Shown: positions 23,556 through 31,968 of the stretch, piece by piece | How the letters are laid out: every line of letters begins with the position of its first letter | Position numbering within the stretch: position 1 is the first letter of the stretch | Assembly: GCA_902825845.1 (NCBI GenBank) | Contig: CADECM010000058.1 | Coordinates: 1 to 38,048, forward strand | Reading direction: 5' to 3' | From: an uncultured beta proteobacterium | GTDB taxonomy: Bacteria; Pseudomonadota; Gammaproteobacteria; Burkholderiales; SG8-41 | DNA length: 38,048 bases | Notes under the pieces: model-generated | Seen by the model: the letters and a program-made list of their open reading frames with translations, nothing else | Databases searched by the model: none | What the model was told of the DNA's origin: nothing | Program-made: the position numbers and the translations under genes

Positions 23556-24394
23556 TTCGCGGCCCTCGTCGCGGCGGGTTCATCGCGCAATGCCGCCAGC
23601 ACCGGCGCGGTGTGCGGCCTTACGCCGCGCCACACGAAGAACGACTCCGCGGCTTGCTCCACCAGCATGCCCAGGCCGTCCGCCACCGTGGCGCCGCGCG
23701 CCCGCGCAAACTGCATGAACGGCGTGGTCTTGCCATAGACCATTTCGTAGGCCAGTGCGTGCGGCGCGAACAGTTGCTCCGGCAATTGCGGCATGTCGCC
23801 TGCCAGACCGGCGGAGGTTGCATTGATGACCACATCAAAGCGTTGTTCGCCCAGCGCGTCGTAGCCGCAGGCGGCGAGGCGGCTCGATGCGGCCAGCGCG
23901 GCAAAGCGCTGCACCAGCGCTTCGGCCTTGCCGACCGTGCGGTTGGCGATCACCAGCGCCGCGGGCGCCGCGGCCAGCAGGGGGCCGACCACGCCATACG
24001 AGGCGCCGCCCGCGCCCAGCAACAGGATGGACTTGCCGCGCAGTGCGCAGCCGAGATTGGCGGTGATGTCGCGCGTGAGGCCCGCGCCGTCGGTATTGTC
24101 CCCGGCAACGACGTCGCCGTCGAAGCTCAGGGTGTTGACTGCGCCGGCCTGCTCGGCACGCGCGCTGCGCCGCGTGGCCAGGTCAAAGGCCTCGTGCTTG
24201 AACGGCACGGTGACGTTCAGGCCTTTGCCGCCGGCCGCACGAAACGCCTGCACGGTCGCGTTAAACGCGCCAAACTCGCAAAAAAGTTGTTTATAATCAA
24301 TAAGTTGAAATGTCTGTCGCGCGAACGCGGCGTGAATTGCGGGGGACTTGCTGTGGGCAACGGGGTTGCCAATAACGGCGTAAAGATCGCTCAT
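23552..24394 (-). CDS. aroE: shikimate dehydrogenase (NADP+)
   Basis: 280 residues from the ATG at 24394, the usual length; the frame is open upstream but the family starts at MSDLYAVIGNPVAHSKSP. Shikimate binding: Ser15 and Ser17 of SKSP, Lys66 (NVTVPFK) and Asp102 (DNTDG) as the catalytic pair. LLGAGGASYGV (about 125-135) is the NADP loop and IANRT follows. It converts 3-dehydroshikimate to shikimate in aromatic amino acid synthesis. It is followed by mtgA with a 4-nt overlap and preceded by tonB with 46 nt between, so it lies in a housekeeping transcript. Confidence 0.94.
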   Translation of the reverse strand: MSDLYAVIGNPVAHSKSPAIHAAFARQTFQLIDYKQLFCEFGAFNATVQAFRAAGGKGLNVTVPFKHEAFDLATRRSARAEQAGAVNTLSFDGDVVAGDNTDGAGLTRDITANLGCALRGKSILLLGAGGASYGVVGPLLAAAPAALVIANRTVGKAEALVQRFAALAASSRLAACGYDALGEQRFDVVINATSAGLAGDMPQLPEQLFAPHALAYEMVYGKTTPFMQFARARGATVADGLGMLVEQAAESFFVWRGVRPHTAPVLAALRDEPAATRAAN

Positions 24395-24440
24395 GCGGGA
24401 GATTGTAGTGCCTGTGTTGCGCCGCGTGCGGGCGCGAATG

Positions 24441-25460
24441 CTATTCGGTCTGGACGCGATCGGAGCTGGTAAAGCGCCAGGTGCGGCTGATGTCGATGAC
24501 GTCGGTGTCCGCGCCGATATTCGGCGGGAACGGCGCGTACGGCGCGCCCATGCGCACGATGCGTATCGCCGCGTCATCCAGCACTTTGTGGCCGGACGAA
24601 CGCCGCAGCTCAACGCCCTCCAGCGAACCATTGGCCTTGATCGACACCGTCAGCAGCAGGCTGCCGTAGATTTTCTGGTCGCGCGCGGCCTGCGGATAGT
24701 TGGCTTCGCCGAGACGCTCGACCTTGATGCGCCAGTCTTCGATGTAGCGCGCAAAGCGGTATTCGCTGGTCGAGGCGCCGATCGACTGGCGGCGCGGCCG
24801 TTTCTGGTAAGCGTCCCAAAGTTTGGAGACTTCCGCTTCCAGCCGCTGGATTTGCAGACTGCGCTGGATATCGGCATCTGATGGTGTCGTGGGCGCGTCC
24901 GGCAGCGGCTTGGCCTGCGGCGTGGGCTGCGGGGCTGCCGAGGTGGTTTCAATTTTTGACTGGCGCTGCACCAGCAGCTGCCGCCGCACTTCCTGTTCCA
25001 GTTGCTCGACGCGTTTTTGCGCCAGCACCACTTCCTGCGATTTCGGATCGTTGCGCAGCAGCGGCATCGGGCTCTTGGCGCGGCGGTCGGCGTCGGTATT
25101 GCCGCCGCCATCCAGATTGTGCTGGGCGAGGGCCCGTGCTTGGGGCGGTTTGGCCTTGCTCCTGGCATTGACCAGCACCACTTCCAGCGTTTTATCGTTC
25201 TGGTCGCGTCCGGCGCCCGGCAGTTTGAAGGTGACCAGGCCGATCACCAGCAGGTGCAGCAGCAGCGACGATATCAGCGCGATCTGGAACGGCCGGTTGA
25301 ACGCCCCGCGCGTGACGCGCTTGTCGATCCGGGCAACGATCACTTCGAGTTGCGCGACACGTGCGTCCAGCTCCAGCAGCACCGATTTGCGCGCGACCGT
25401 ATGCTTGCGCTTGGCACGGCGAGAAATCGGCACAACCTTGGCGGAACGCTTGGCGCTCAT
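24441..25460 (-). CDS. energy transducer TonB-like protein
   Basis: 339 residues. A charged, Lys/Arg-rich cytoplasmic start and a short heptad-like stretch (27-50) precede a single membrane helix at about 59-77 (IALISSLLLHLLVIGLV), which carries the SxxxH-type pattern of TonB anchors. The middle has a coiled-coil (QKRVEQLEQEVRRQLLVQRQ) and a Pro-rich spacer (PQPTPQAKPLPDAP). The C-terminal TonB domain shows EANYPQAARDQKIYGSLLLTVSIKANGSLEGVELRRSSGHKVLDDAAIRIVR and a final YAPFPPNI. The N-terminal cytoplasmic extension is longer than in E. coli TonB. No ExbBD genes are nearby. Confidence 0.87.
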   Translation of the reverse strand: MSAKRSAKVVPISRRAKRKHTVARKSVLLELDARVAQLEVIVARIDKRVTRGAFNRPFQIALISSLLLHLLVIGLVTFKLPGAGRDQNDKTLEVVLVNARSKAKPPQARALAQHNLDGGGNTDADRRAKSPMPLLRNDPKSQEVVLAQKRVEQLEQEVRRQLLVQRQSKIETTSAAPQPTPQAKPLPDAPTTPSDADIQRSLQIQRLEAEVSKLWDAYQKRPRRQSIGASTSEYRFARYIEDWRIKVERLGEANYPQAARDQKIYGSLLLTVSIKANGSLEGVELRRSSGHKVLDDAAIRIVRMGAPYAPFPPNIGADTDVIDISRTWRFTSSDRVQTE

Positions 25461-25566
25461 GGCCGGGCTATTGTAGCCAAACCGCTGTCGATAGCGATAT
25501 TTTTCTGTTCAATTACCGATGGTTACGGTTGCCTATTCAGGTAAAAAGTCACACCCGCGCCGCAAA

Positions 25567-27435
25567 TCAGTTGGCGCCATCGCCGGGCGCGCCGTGATCG
25601 ATCTTGCGGCGGAACTCGCAATGCAGCGTGAGTTCGAGCAAATCGATGGATGACAGCTCGAGTTCCACCGTGGTGTCCGGCGGCACCTCGGGCACGGACG
25701 GCACGCGCGCGGTGATCGGCAGATCGTCAAAGCGCACCAGGTTTTCGCGCAACACGGTCGCGAGCACGGTGCTGCGCGACTCCTGCAGCAGCCAGCGCAG
25801 GCACCAGTAACGTTCCATGTTGCGCTGAAATTCGGCGTAGGCGTCATACGCCAGTTCGAAGTCGCGCATGGCGCCGAGCAGGGCTTCGTCGCGCTGCTGA
25901 TAGGGCGGCGGCTCGCCAACGCTGGCGGCGATCAGCTGGCGCTGGTTGACCAGATCCACGTAGCGGCGCAGCGGCGAGCTTGACCACAGGTATTGCGCCA
26001 CGCCCAGCCCGTCGTGCGCGGCAGGCGCCGTGCTCATGCGCACTTTGCCGCCACTTTGTACGCGGTAAATGGCCGCCAGTTGTTTGTCGGCGAGTTCGCG
26101 GCCCCAGGTGCTGTTGACGTAGATCATCAGTTCCGAGACCAGTGTGTCGATCGCCGAACCGCGTTGCCGGCGGCCGATCTGAATGCGGTCGTTTTCCACC
26201 TGAAACGTGTACTCCGCGCGCTGTTGCTGCGGCGGATTGTCGCCCTGGCGGATTTTCGCGCGCTGCCGCGCGAAATCCCACAGCACCTTGAGCTCGGCAC
26301 CCTGTGCATGATCGATGACGCCGCTGGCGAGCGCCGCGTCGTTGAACACCGGCTCCAGTGTGTCGTGGCGCAGATTGCCGGCTATGCGCACACGCTCCAC
26401 GCGCGTTTCGGTGGCGGCGATCTCGCCCGCGGAATTGAGATCGACATACAGCGACAGCGCGGGGCACTCGCGGCCTTCGGCCAGCGTGTAGGCGCCGATC
26501 ACCGCGTCCGGCAGCATGGTGATTTTGCCCGCGGGATGGTAAACGGTGGACAGCCGCTCGCGCGCCACGGCTTCCGCGGGCGTGCCCGGCGTGACACCCA
26601 GCGCCGGCGCCGCGATATGAATACCGATGCGCACGCCGCCGGCGGCGCGCGGCGTGACCGAAAACGCATCGTCGATTTCCGTCGTAGCCGCGTCGTCGAT
26701 GCTGTAAGCCGCGGCGTCGGCCAGCGGCAAATCATGCGGTAGCGCAGGCACCGGCACGGCCGCATGTGCCGCGCCGCGCGGGAAGTGTTCGAACAGAAAC
26801 CGGTCCAGATGAAACTCGTGTGTGGAGGGTATTGCGCCGCAGCGCTGCAGCAGATGCGCGGGCGACAGATGTGCGGCGGTGCTCGCCTCCTCCAGCGCCT
26901 TGAACTCGATGCTGTTTTTGTCGGGGTGGTAGAGCAGGGACTTGATCAGCGGCTGAAAGGCCGGCGGCAACTGCCCCGCGCCGAGCTGATCGAGGTATTC
27001 CTGCTTTTGCAGCGCCTGTTGGCGCTTGCGCTCCATGCCGGCGAGCGCGGCCTTGAGCGAGGCTTCCGGCGCCGCCTTGTAGCGGCCGCGGCCCTTCTTG
27101 TAGAAATACATCGGCGCACCGTGCAGGCGCAGCAGTGCCGCGGCGGACTCCAGCGCGCTGGGCTCGTGTCCGAAATACTCGCGCGCGAGCGCGGCATATT
27201 CGAATTCAGGTTCGCCGCAGCATTCCCACAGAAAATCGACGTCCATGTCGTCTGCGGCGCGCTGCGCTTGCGCCATGAACTCGCCCAGCGCGGGCCGCTC
27301 GAAGCGCAGCAGCACGGCCGAGGACTTCACCTTGGAGCGTTTGCCATGCGGCGCTTCGACCTGCAACGAGGTGTCGTTGTCGGTGAGGACCGCGCCGACC
27401 TTGAAACCGCCGTCTTCTTCGTAAAATATGTTCAT
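25567..27435 (-). CDS. RNB-domain (RNase II family) exoribonuclease
   Basis: 622 residues, cytoplasmic. The RNB catalytic signature SIDDAATTEIDDAFSV lies at 245-260, with the Asp residues that bind two metal ions. IHIAAPAL and AVARERLSTVYHPAGKITMLP (about 270-310) are further RNB blocks. A late SSSPLRRYVDLVNQRQL helix matches RNase II. The N-terminal 240 residues lack an obvious cold-shock pair and resemble the shortened form in betaproteobacteria, where this gene heads a tonB/aroE/mtgA block. It degrades single-stranded RNA 3' to 5'. The start ATG at 27435 has only a weak ribosome site. Confidence 0.87.
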   Translation of the reverse strand: MNIFYEEDGGFKVGAVLTDNDTSLQVEAPHGKRSKVKSSAVLLRFERPALGEFMAQAQRAADDMDVDFLWECCGEPEFEYAALAREYFGHEPSALESAAALLRLHGAPMYFYKKGRGRYKAAPEASLKAALAGMERKRQQALQKQEYLDQLGAGQLPPAFQPLIKSLLYHPDKNSIEFKALEEASTAAHLSPAHLLQRCGAIPSTHEFHLDRFLFEHFPRGAAHAAVPVPALPHDLPLADAAAYSIDDAATTEIDDAFSVTPRAAGGVRIGIHIAAPALGVTPGTPAEAVARERLSTVYHPAGKITMLPDAVIGAYTLAEGRECPALSLYVDLNSAGEIAATETRVERVRIAGNLRHDTLEPVFNDAALASGVIDHAQGAELKVLWDFARQRAKIRQGDNPPQQQRAEYTFQVENDRIQIGRRQRGSAIDTLVSELMIYVNSTWGRELADKQLAAIYRVQSGGKVRMSTAPAAHDGLGVAQYLWSSSPLRRYVDLVNQRQLIAASVGEPPPYQQRDEALLGAMRDFELAYDAYAEFQRNMERYWCLRWLLQESRSTVLATVLRENLVRFDDLPITARVPSVPEVPPDTTVELELSSIDLLELTLHCEFRRKIDHGAPGDGAN

Positions 27436-27454
27436 CCGTGCCGATCATTGCCGC

Positions 27455-27487
27455 AAAAAAAGCGCGGCCCAAGCTAGCTTGGGCCGC
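27455..27487 (-). terminator. intrinsic terminator on the minus strand upstream of the exoribonuclease gene
   Basis: A perfect 24-nt palindrome at 27464-27487 with core GGCCCAAGCTAGCTTGGGCC is followed on the minus strand, after 2 nt, by a run of seven T (27461-27455). It would stop transcripts from the esterase/cytochrome direction before the exoribonuclease gene, separating the two blocks. It ends 20 nt before the exoribonuclease ATG, so the promoter of that gene must overlap it or lie upstream with readthrough control. Confidence 0.8.
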
Positions 27488-27603
27488 CCGCGCATTATAC
27501 CCGAAGCCTGTTTCGCTTCGAGGGCAAACACGTCATGCACGTGTGAGGCGATCATTCTCCCTTGCCTTGGACAACGCCACTGCGCAGAGGCCTTGCGGGC
27601 GTA

Positions 27604-28167
27604 TCACACGCCTATGCCACAAAATTCCAGTGCGCCATCGAGATAGTCTCCGAAATCCCCAAAGCCGTGATCGCCGCCCGGGATCACCTGTTGCCGTGCG
27701 CCGCGATATTGGGCGACGCCATCGCGGTAGTCCAGCACTTCGTCACCCGTGCGCGTGAGCAGCAGGTAGTGTTCGGGGGTGATGACTCCGACGTCGAGCG
27801 CCTTGAGTTCATCCATATGCTGCGTGGTGAGTTCGTAGCTTGCCCCGCTGTAAAGATTTTTCTGCGTTCCCAGGTATTGGCCAAGCAGCGTCCATGGCCG
27901 CACGGCGGGATTCACCAGCACCGCCCGCAGTCCATAGTGTTCGGCCAGCCACGTTGCATAAAACCCGCCCAGCGAACTGCCGATCAGCGCCGCATGCGGA
28001 TGGCGGTCAACAATGTCGCGCAGCAGCGCCATGGCCGCGGCAGGGCGGTGCGGCAGGTCAGGCACCCGATAGTCCCGCGCCCGGCCCAAGCCGCGCATGC
28101 GCTCGCCGACGAGCCGGGCCTTGAAGGATTGGGGCGAACTGTTGAAGCCGTGGATGTAGATCAACAA
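27604..28167 (-). CDS. YqiA/YcfP-type alpha/beta hydrolase (esterase)
   Basis: 187 residues, the size of YqiA. It opens LIYIHGFNSSPQSFKA, has the nucleophile elbow GSSLGG with Ser65, an acid region LLLTRTGDEVLDYRD, and the histidine GGDHGFGDF (His167). It is a cytoplasmic esterase of the compact family that acts on short-chain acyl esters. TTG codons at 28167 or 28164 are the only starts near the family start, with no good ribosome site. It lies 20 nt after the stop of the cytochrome gene on the same strand and is followed by a strong terminator. Confidence 0.88.
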   Translation of the reverse strand: MLIYIHGFNSSPQSFKARLVGERMRGLGRARDYRVPDLPHRPAAAMALLRDIVDRHPHAALIGSSLGGFYATWLAEHYGLRAVLVNPAVRPWTLLGQYLGTQKNLYSGASYELTTQHMDELKALDVGVITPEHYLLLTRTGDEVLDYRDGVAQYRGARQQVIPGGDHGFGDFGDYLDGALEFCGIGV

Positions 28168-28187
28168 CGCCGTTGAAATCAGCCAGA

Positions 28188-28793
28188 TTACTTCAGACCG
28201 GACAAATAGTCAGCCAGCACCGCGATATCGGCCTCGGTCAGCGCCTGTGCTGCGGACGTCATTTGCCCGTCCATGTCAAAGCGGGTGGATGCCTTGAAAC
28301 CGCGCAACTGCGTCCGGAGGTATTCCATCTGCTGCCCGGCGAGGCGCGGAATGTGCTGCTGGCCCAGCAGCCCAGGGCCATGGCACTGTGTGCAGTTGTA
28401 CTGTTGAGTCAGGCGTGGGCCTGCTTCGGCATTTGCCGCAGTCGTGCTGTGTTTGGGTGGCGACAGTTTCTGCGCGGCAAAATAGGCCGCGATATTGTTC
28501 AGATCGGTGTTGGTGAGACCGGCCGCCATCGGCGACATTTGCGCATCCTTGCGCTGGCCTTCGCGGAACATCACCAGTTGCGTGGCGATGAACTGCGCGG
28601 GTTGACCCGCCAGCGACGGTACCGCCGGGTTGGCGGAGTTGCCCGACGCTCCGTGGCAGGCCGCGCAGGCCTGCGCCTTTTGTTCGCCCGCCGCGATATC
28701 GGCGGCGCGTGCGGAGAATGGCGATGCCGCAGCCAACAACGCGGCGGCAAGCGGAGCCGCCACCGCGCGGGGGACCACGACAGTAAACGTCAC
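28188..28793 (-). CDS. dihaem cytochrome c4-like protein
   Basis: 201 residues. A hydrophobic signal (APLAAALLAAASPFSARA) with likely cleavage near residue 30 sends it to the periplasm. Two c-type haem sites, CAACH (43-47) and CTQCH (134-138), and a repeated SLAGQPAQFIATQL / RLAGQQMEYLRTQL block show the two-domain c4 architecture; Met87 or Met90 and a later GQMTSAAQALTEADI Met are probable axial ligands. The start is a GTG overlapping the stop of the PQQ-dehydrogenase gene (GTGA), so the two are coupled. The likely role is electron acceptor for that dehydrogenase. Confidence 0.87.
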   Translation of the reverse strand: MTFTVVVPRAVAAPLAAALLAAASPFSARAADIAAGEQKAQACAACHGASGNSANPAVPSLAGQPAQFIATQLVMFREGQRKDAQMSPMAAGLTNTDLNNIAAYFAAQKLSPPKHSTTAANAEAGPRLTQQYNCTQCHGPGLLGQQHIPRLAGQQMEYLRTQLRGFKASTRFDMDGQMTSAAQALTEADIAVLADYLSGLK

Positions 28794-30040
28794 TTTTTGT
28801 AACTGATCCGGTAAATGATGCCGTTGTAGTCATCCGACACCAGCATTGCGCCGTCGCGCATCACTAGCAGATCGACCGGGCGGCCCCACATCGGTGGGTC
28901 GCCCTTATCGTCGGTGAGAAACCCTTCAAGGAAGGGCTTCATGCCGGTGACTTTGCCCGTGCCATCGACGGTAACGCGCATCACGTTGTAGCCGTGCTTG
29001 GTGCTGCGGTTCCACGAACCGTGCATGGCGATAAACAGACTGTTGCGGTATTCCGCCGGGAACATCCTGCCCGTGTAAAAGCGCATGCCGAGCGGTGCGA
29101 TGTGCGGACCGAGCTTGGCGGCGGGCGCGTCGAATTCCTTGCACGAACGGCCCTTGCCGTATTCCGGGTCGGGCAGGTCGCCCTGATGGCAGAATGGATA
29201 GCCGAAGTGCATGTTCTTGCGCGACAGACGGTGCAGTGTGTCGTTGGGCAGATCGTCGCTGATCCAGTCGCGCGCGTGGTTGGTGAACCACAGTTGTTTG
29301 GTGGCCGGGTGCCAGTCCATGCCCACCGAATTGCGCACGCCATGCGCCACGGTTTCGAGTATGCCGGTGTTGGGATCGACGCGCTGCACCGTGGCCTGGT
29401 TGTAATTCGGCAGCACGATGTTGCCGGGCGCGCCGACGTTGAAGTAAAGCTTGCCGTCGGGACCCATCGCCAGATACTTCCAGAAGTGCCCCGGCTGTTG
29501 CGACGGATCGAGATTATCGATCACCACCTTGGCTTCCGGCGCAGCGTCGAGATTGTTCTCGATGCCGTCGTAGCGCGTGATGCGGTGGCGCTCTGCCACA
29601 TACAGCGTGCCTTTGCTGAAGGCGATGCCGTTGGGCGTTTTCATGCCCGTGAGCAGTTTTTTGACTTCGCGCTTGCCGCCGTTGTCCACGATGGCGTACA
29701 CGTTGGTGAGGTTGCGATTGCTGACAAACACCGTGCCCTTGTCCCCCAGCGCCAGCGAGCGGGCTTCGGGCACGCCCTCGGCCCACACCTCGATCTTGAA
29801 TCCCGCAGGCACCTTGAGCTTGTCCAGAGGCAGTTCGCTGGAGGCGCGGCCGGTGAGATGCGGCGCAAACGGGTGCAGCGTGGATTTTGCCTGCTCCGCC
29901 GAACGGCCCTGCTGCCAGGACGGTGCGGCGGCAGGTGGCGTCTGCGCCCAGGCTTGTGCCGTCAGCAGTACGGCCACGAAGGCCCATCCGGGGCGGGCAG
30001 GCCCTTTGTGCGATTGATCCGATCCTGCGCAATTAGCCAT
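28790..30040 (-). CDS. PQQ-dependent sugar dehydrogenase (L-sorbosone dehydrogenase family)
   Basis: 416 residues from the ATG at 30040, with AAAGGAG about six to nine nt upstream. The open frame extends to 30355, but this start follows the ribosome site and gives the signal HKGPARPGWAFVAVLLTAQAWAQ. The mature part is a six-bladed propeller: EVWAEGVPEARSLALGDKG, YVAERHRITRYDG, NSVGMDWHPATKQLWFTNHARDW, FGYPFCHQGDLPDPEYG and GRPVDLLVMRDGAMLVSDD. Related enzymes oxidise sugars or aldehydes in the periplasm with bound PQQ. No pqq synthesis gene is in view, and the substrate is unknown. Confidence 0.87.
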   Translation of the reverse strand: MANCAGSDQSHKGPARPGWAFVAVLLTAQAWAQTPPAAAPSWQQGRSAEQAKSTLHPFAPHLTGRASSELPLDKLKVPAGFKIEVWAEGVPEARSLALGDKGTVFVSNRNLTNVYAIVDNGGKREVKKLLTGMKTPNGIAFSKGTLYVAERHRITRYDGIENNLDAAPEAKVVIDNLDPSQQPGHFWKYLAMGPDGKLYFNVGAPGNIVLPNYNQATVQRVDPNTGILETVAHGVRNSVGMDWHPATKQLWFTNHARDWISDDLPNDTLHRLSRKNMHFGYPFCHQGDLPDPEYGKGRSCKEFDAPAAKLGPHIAPLGMRFYTGRMFPAEYRNSLFIAMHGSWNRSTKHGYNVMRVTVDGTGKVTGMKPFLEGFLTDDKGDPPMWGRPVDLLVMRDGAMLVSDDYNGIIYRISYKK

Positions 30041-30504
30041 GCCATTCTCCTTTGATTGAGTGCCCGTGCAGCGGCGACAGAGTCTAGCATGCGGCTTCAT
30101 CGCCATGGCATATTTGGAGACGGGTGACACCCGCTGCATGCCGAATGTGAAATTGCCGAATGCATGCATGCTGCGGGACGGCGCGTGCTGCGCGTGGCAC
30201 CGGCTTGCTGTGCGGTGTAATGATCCGCCACGCGGCGGCACTGGCTTAACGGACAAGGACAACAGAGCGCAAACGACATTCCCGCCCGCAGGCGTAGAAT
30301 GCCGCCATGCAACGGTTTGGGTGGGTGAGCCTGTGCCGCAGGACAAGCGTTGCAAACGAAGTGCCGCGAAGTTGTCTTCCCGCGCGAAGGCGGTATTATG
30401 TAAGCTTTTGTTTTTAAAGTAGTTTTTTTAGAATAATTTGGCGTGCATCGACCGCTGCAGACTGCCGCGATTGACCCGGCGCTGACCACTTTTGGAGGTA
30501 ACCA
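30041..30504. other. 464-base intergenic region between divergent genes
   Basis: Contains the upstream regions of the PQQ dehydrogenase (minus) and the MDR oxidoreductase (plus). The one notable feature is the AT-rich motif copy at 30399-30415 inside an A/T run to about 30438. I see no convincing gene, RNA or promoter pair in the rest. Confidence 0.5.
30399..30415 (-). repeat. AT-rich 17-nt motif, copy f
   Basis: On the minus strand this reads AAAAACAAAAGCTTACA, the most diverged copy. It lies about 90 nt upstream of the MDR gene at 30505, in reverse orientation to that gene, and 360 nt from the divergent dehydrogenase start. Confidence 0.45.
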
Positions 30505-31428
30505 ATGAAAGCCGCTTTTTTCAGAAAACATGGCGGACCGGAAGCCATGGAGTATGGCGACTATAAGGATCCGGTCGCCGCTCCCGGTCAGGTGCTGGTT
30601 GACATCCACGCCGCGAGTGTCAACGGCGCGGACTGGAAGGTGCGCAAGGGTTCGTATGCGCCGATCACCGATCTGCCGTATATCCCGGGGCGCGATTTCT
30701 CCGGCGTGGTGAGCGCGGTGGGCGAAGGCGTCACCGATCTGAAAGTGGGTGACGAAGTTTTCGGTGTGTGCGACGTGGGTCAGGAGCAGGCGTACGCGGA
30801 AAAGATTGCGATAAAAGCCTCGATCGTGGCTAAAAAGCCTGCTGGCCTTTCGCATGCCGATGCCGCGGCGTTGTCGCTGATCGGACTCACCGCGCTGGTG
30901 TCGGTGGAAGACACGCTGAAGCTCAAGCGCGGCGAGACCATTTTCATCTCCGGCGGCGCGGGTGGCGTCGCCAGCTATGCCGTGCAATTGGCGAAGCATA
31001 TCGGCGCGCGCGTGATCACCAGCGCGAGCAAAGGCAATCACGACTACGTGCGCAGCCTCGGCGCGGACGAGGTCGTCGACTACAATGCGGTGGATGTGGC
31101 CAAGGCGGTGTCCGGCTGCGATGCCGCGTTTGATACGGTGGGCGGCAACGTGACGCAGCAGGCGTTCGCCGTGCTCAAGTCCGGCGGACGCGCGGCGTTC
31201 ATCAGCTCCGGCGCCAAGGCACCCGAGCCGGAGCGCAAGGACGTGCGGTCGCTGCGCCCGCAAGTCGGCCGCACGCGCTCACATCTGGAGCGTATTGCCG
31301 CACTGGCCGTGAGTGGTGCGGTGAAGCCGCCGGAGATCAAGTTGTTTTCACTGGCGCAGGCGGCGGAAGCGCATCGCATCAGCGAGGGGCGGCACTTTCG
31401 CGGCAAGCTGGTGTTCAAGGTGCGGTAA
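30505..31428 (+). CDS. NADP-dependent oxidoreductase (quinone-oxidoreductase-like MDR family)
   Basis: 307 residues. The GroES-like N-half starts MKAAFFRKHGGPEAMEYGD and has SVNGADWKVRKG, YIPGRDFSGVVSAVGEGV and VGDEVFGV. The cofactor domain has ETIFISGGAGGVASYAVQLAKHIGARVITSASKGNHDYVRSLGADEVVDY. The catalytic zinc ligands of alcohol dehydrogenases are absent, which fits the zinc-free quinone-oxidoreductase branch that uses NADPH. A strong GGAGG precedes the ATG. It is flanked by divergent or convergent genes, so it is probably transcribed alone. The substrate is probably a quinone or enone. Confidence 0.88.
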   Translation: MKAAFFRKHGGPEAMEYGDYKDPVAAPGQVLVDIHAASVNGADWKVRKGSYAPITDLPYIPGRDFSGVVSAVGEGVTDLKVGDEVFGVCDVGQEQAYAEKIAIKASIVAKKPAGLSHADAAALSLIGLTALVSVEDTLKLKRGETIFISGGAGGVASYAVQLAKHIGARVITSASKGNHDYVRSLGADEVVDYNAVDVAKAVSGCDAAFDTVGGNVTQQAFAVLKSGGRAAFISSGAKAPEPERKDVRSLRPQVGRTRSHLERIAALAVSGAVKPPEIKLFSLAQAAEAHRISEGRHFRGKLVFKVR

Positions 31429-31517
31429 CGACCGGAATGTGAGGGAGGGCTCAATGGCCGCAGTGCATTGCGCCCAAAGCACTTCCCGATGGGGGCCGCG
31501 GCAGTTCGAATGCAGGT

Positions 31518-31952
31518 CTACCCTCGTGACGGCAGCGCAATCACCGCATAACCCGGCGTCGTCGCCTTGCCGTCCTGATTCATCACGTTGATGTCCAGCC
31601 GCACCAGATTCTCGCCGCCTTCGGTTTTCTTTTCCGTGATCCTGCCGGTGCAGGTGAGCACGTCGTGCTTCTGGTTGATGGCACGATACTGCACGCTCAT
31701 TTCCTTCATCTCGGCTTCGTCACCCGCCCACTCGCGCAACATGTTGTGCAGGTAGGCCCAGCGCAAATTGCCCATGCCGAACGCGCCCTGGGCATTGCCG
31801 CCGTTGCGGCCCGATTCGTCGTCCATGTGGATGTAGACGAATTCGTCGTTGACCGCGGCGTAGCGGTTCCAGTGCATGAAGTCGGTTTGCTTGATCCAGC
31901 TTGGAATTTCGTCGCCGACATTGATGTCTTCAAAATAAACTTTGTTGGCCAT
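31518..31952 (-). CDS. MaoC-type hot-dog hydratase/dehydratase
   Basis: 144 residues from the ATG at 31952, supported by GAGG upstream; longer in-frame starts are unlikely because they overlap the preceding gene. VYFEDINVGDEIPSWIKQTDF is the standard start of the MaoC fold, followed by MHWNRYAAVNDEFVYIHMDD, where Asp and His would be the hydratase pair, and GAFGMGNLRWAYLHNML. It starts 16 nt after the gene for an FAS1-like hot-dog protein, with which it likely forms a two-chain enzyme equivalent to one double hot-dog MaoC. It would hydrate an enoyl-CoA. Confidence 0.85.
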   Translation of the reverse strand: MANKVYFEDINVGDEIPSWIKQTDFMHWNRYAAVNDEFVYIHMDDESGRNGGNAQGAFGMGNLRWAYLHNMLREWAGDEAEMKEMSVQYRAINQKHDVLTCTGRITEKKTEGGENLVRLDINVMNQDGKATTPGYAVIALPSRG

Positions 31953-31968
31953 GGTGTTTACCTCGCGC

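Noticed and set aside
24293..24309. Possible eighth copy of the AT-rich 17-nt motif (ATAATCAATAAGTTGAA)
   Set aside because: It lies within aroE, where it encodes the conserved-looking QLIDYKQL stretch, and matches only part of the consensus; kept out of the count.
28994..30055. Plus-strand open frame of about 350 codons opposite the PQQ dehydrogenase gene
   Set aside because: Composition is typical of an antisense shadow, with no domain. The minus-strand gene has a signal peptide, propeller motifs and AAAGGAG.
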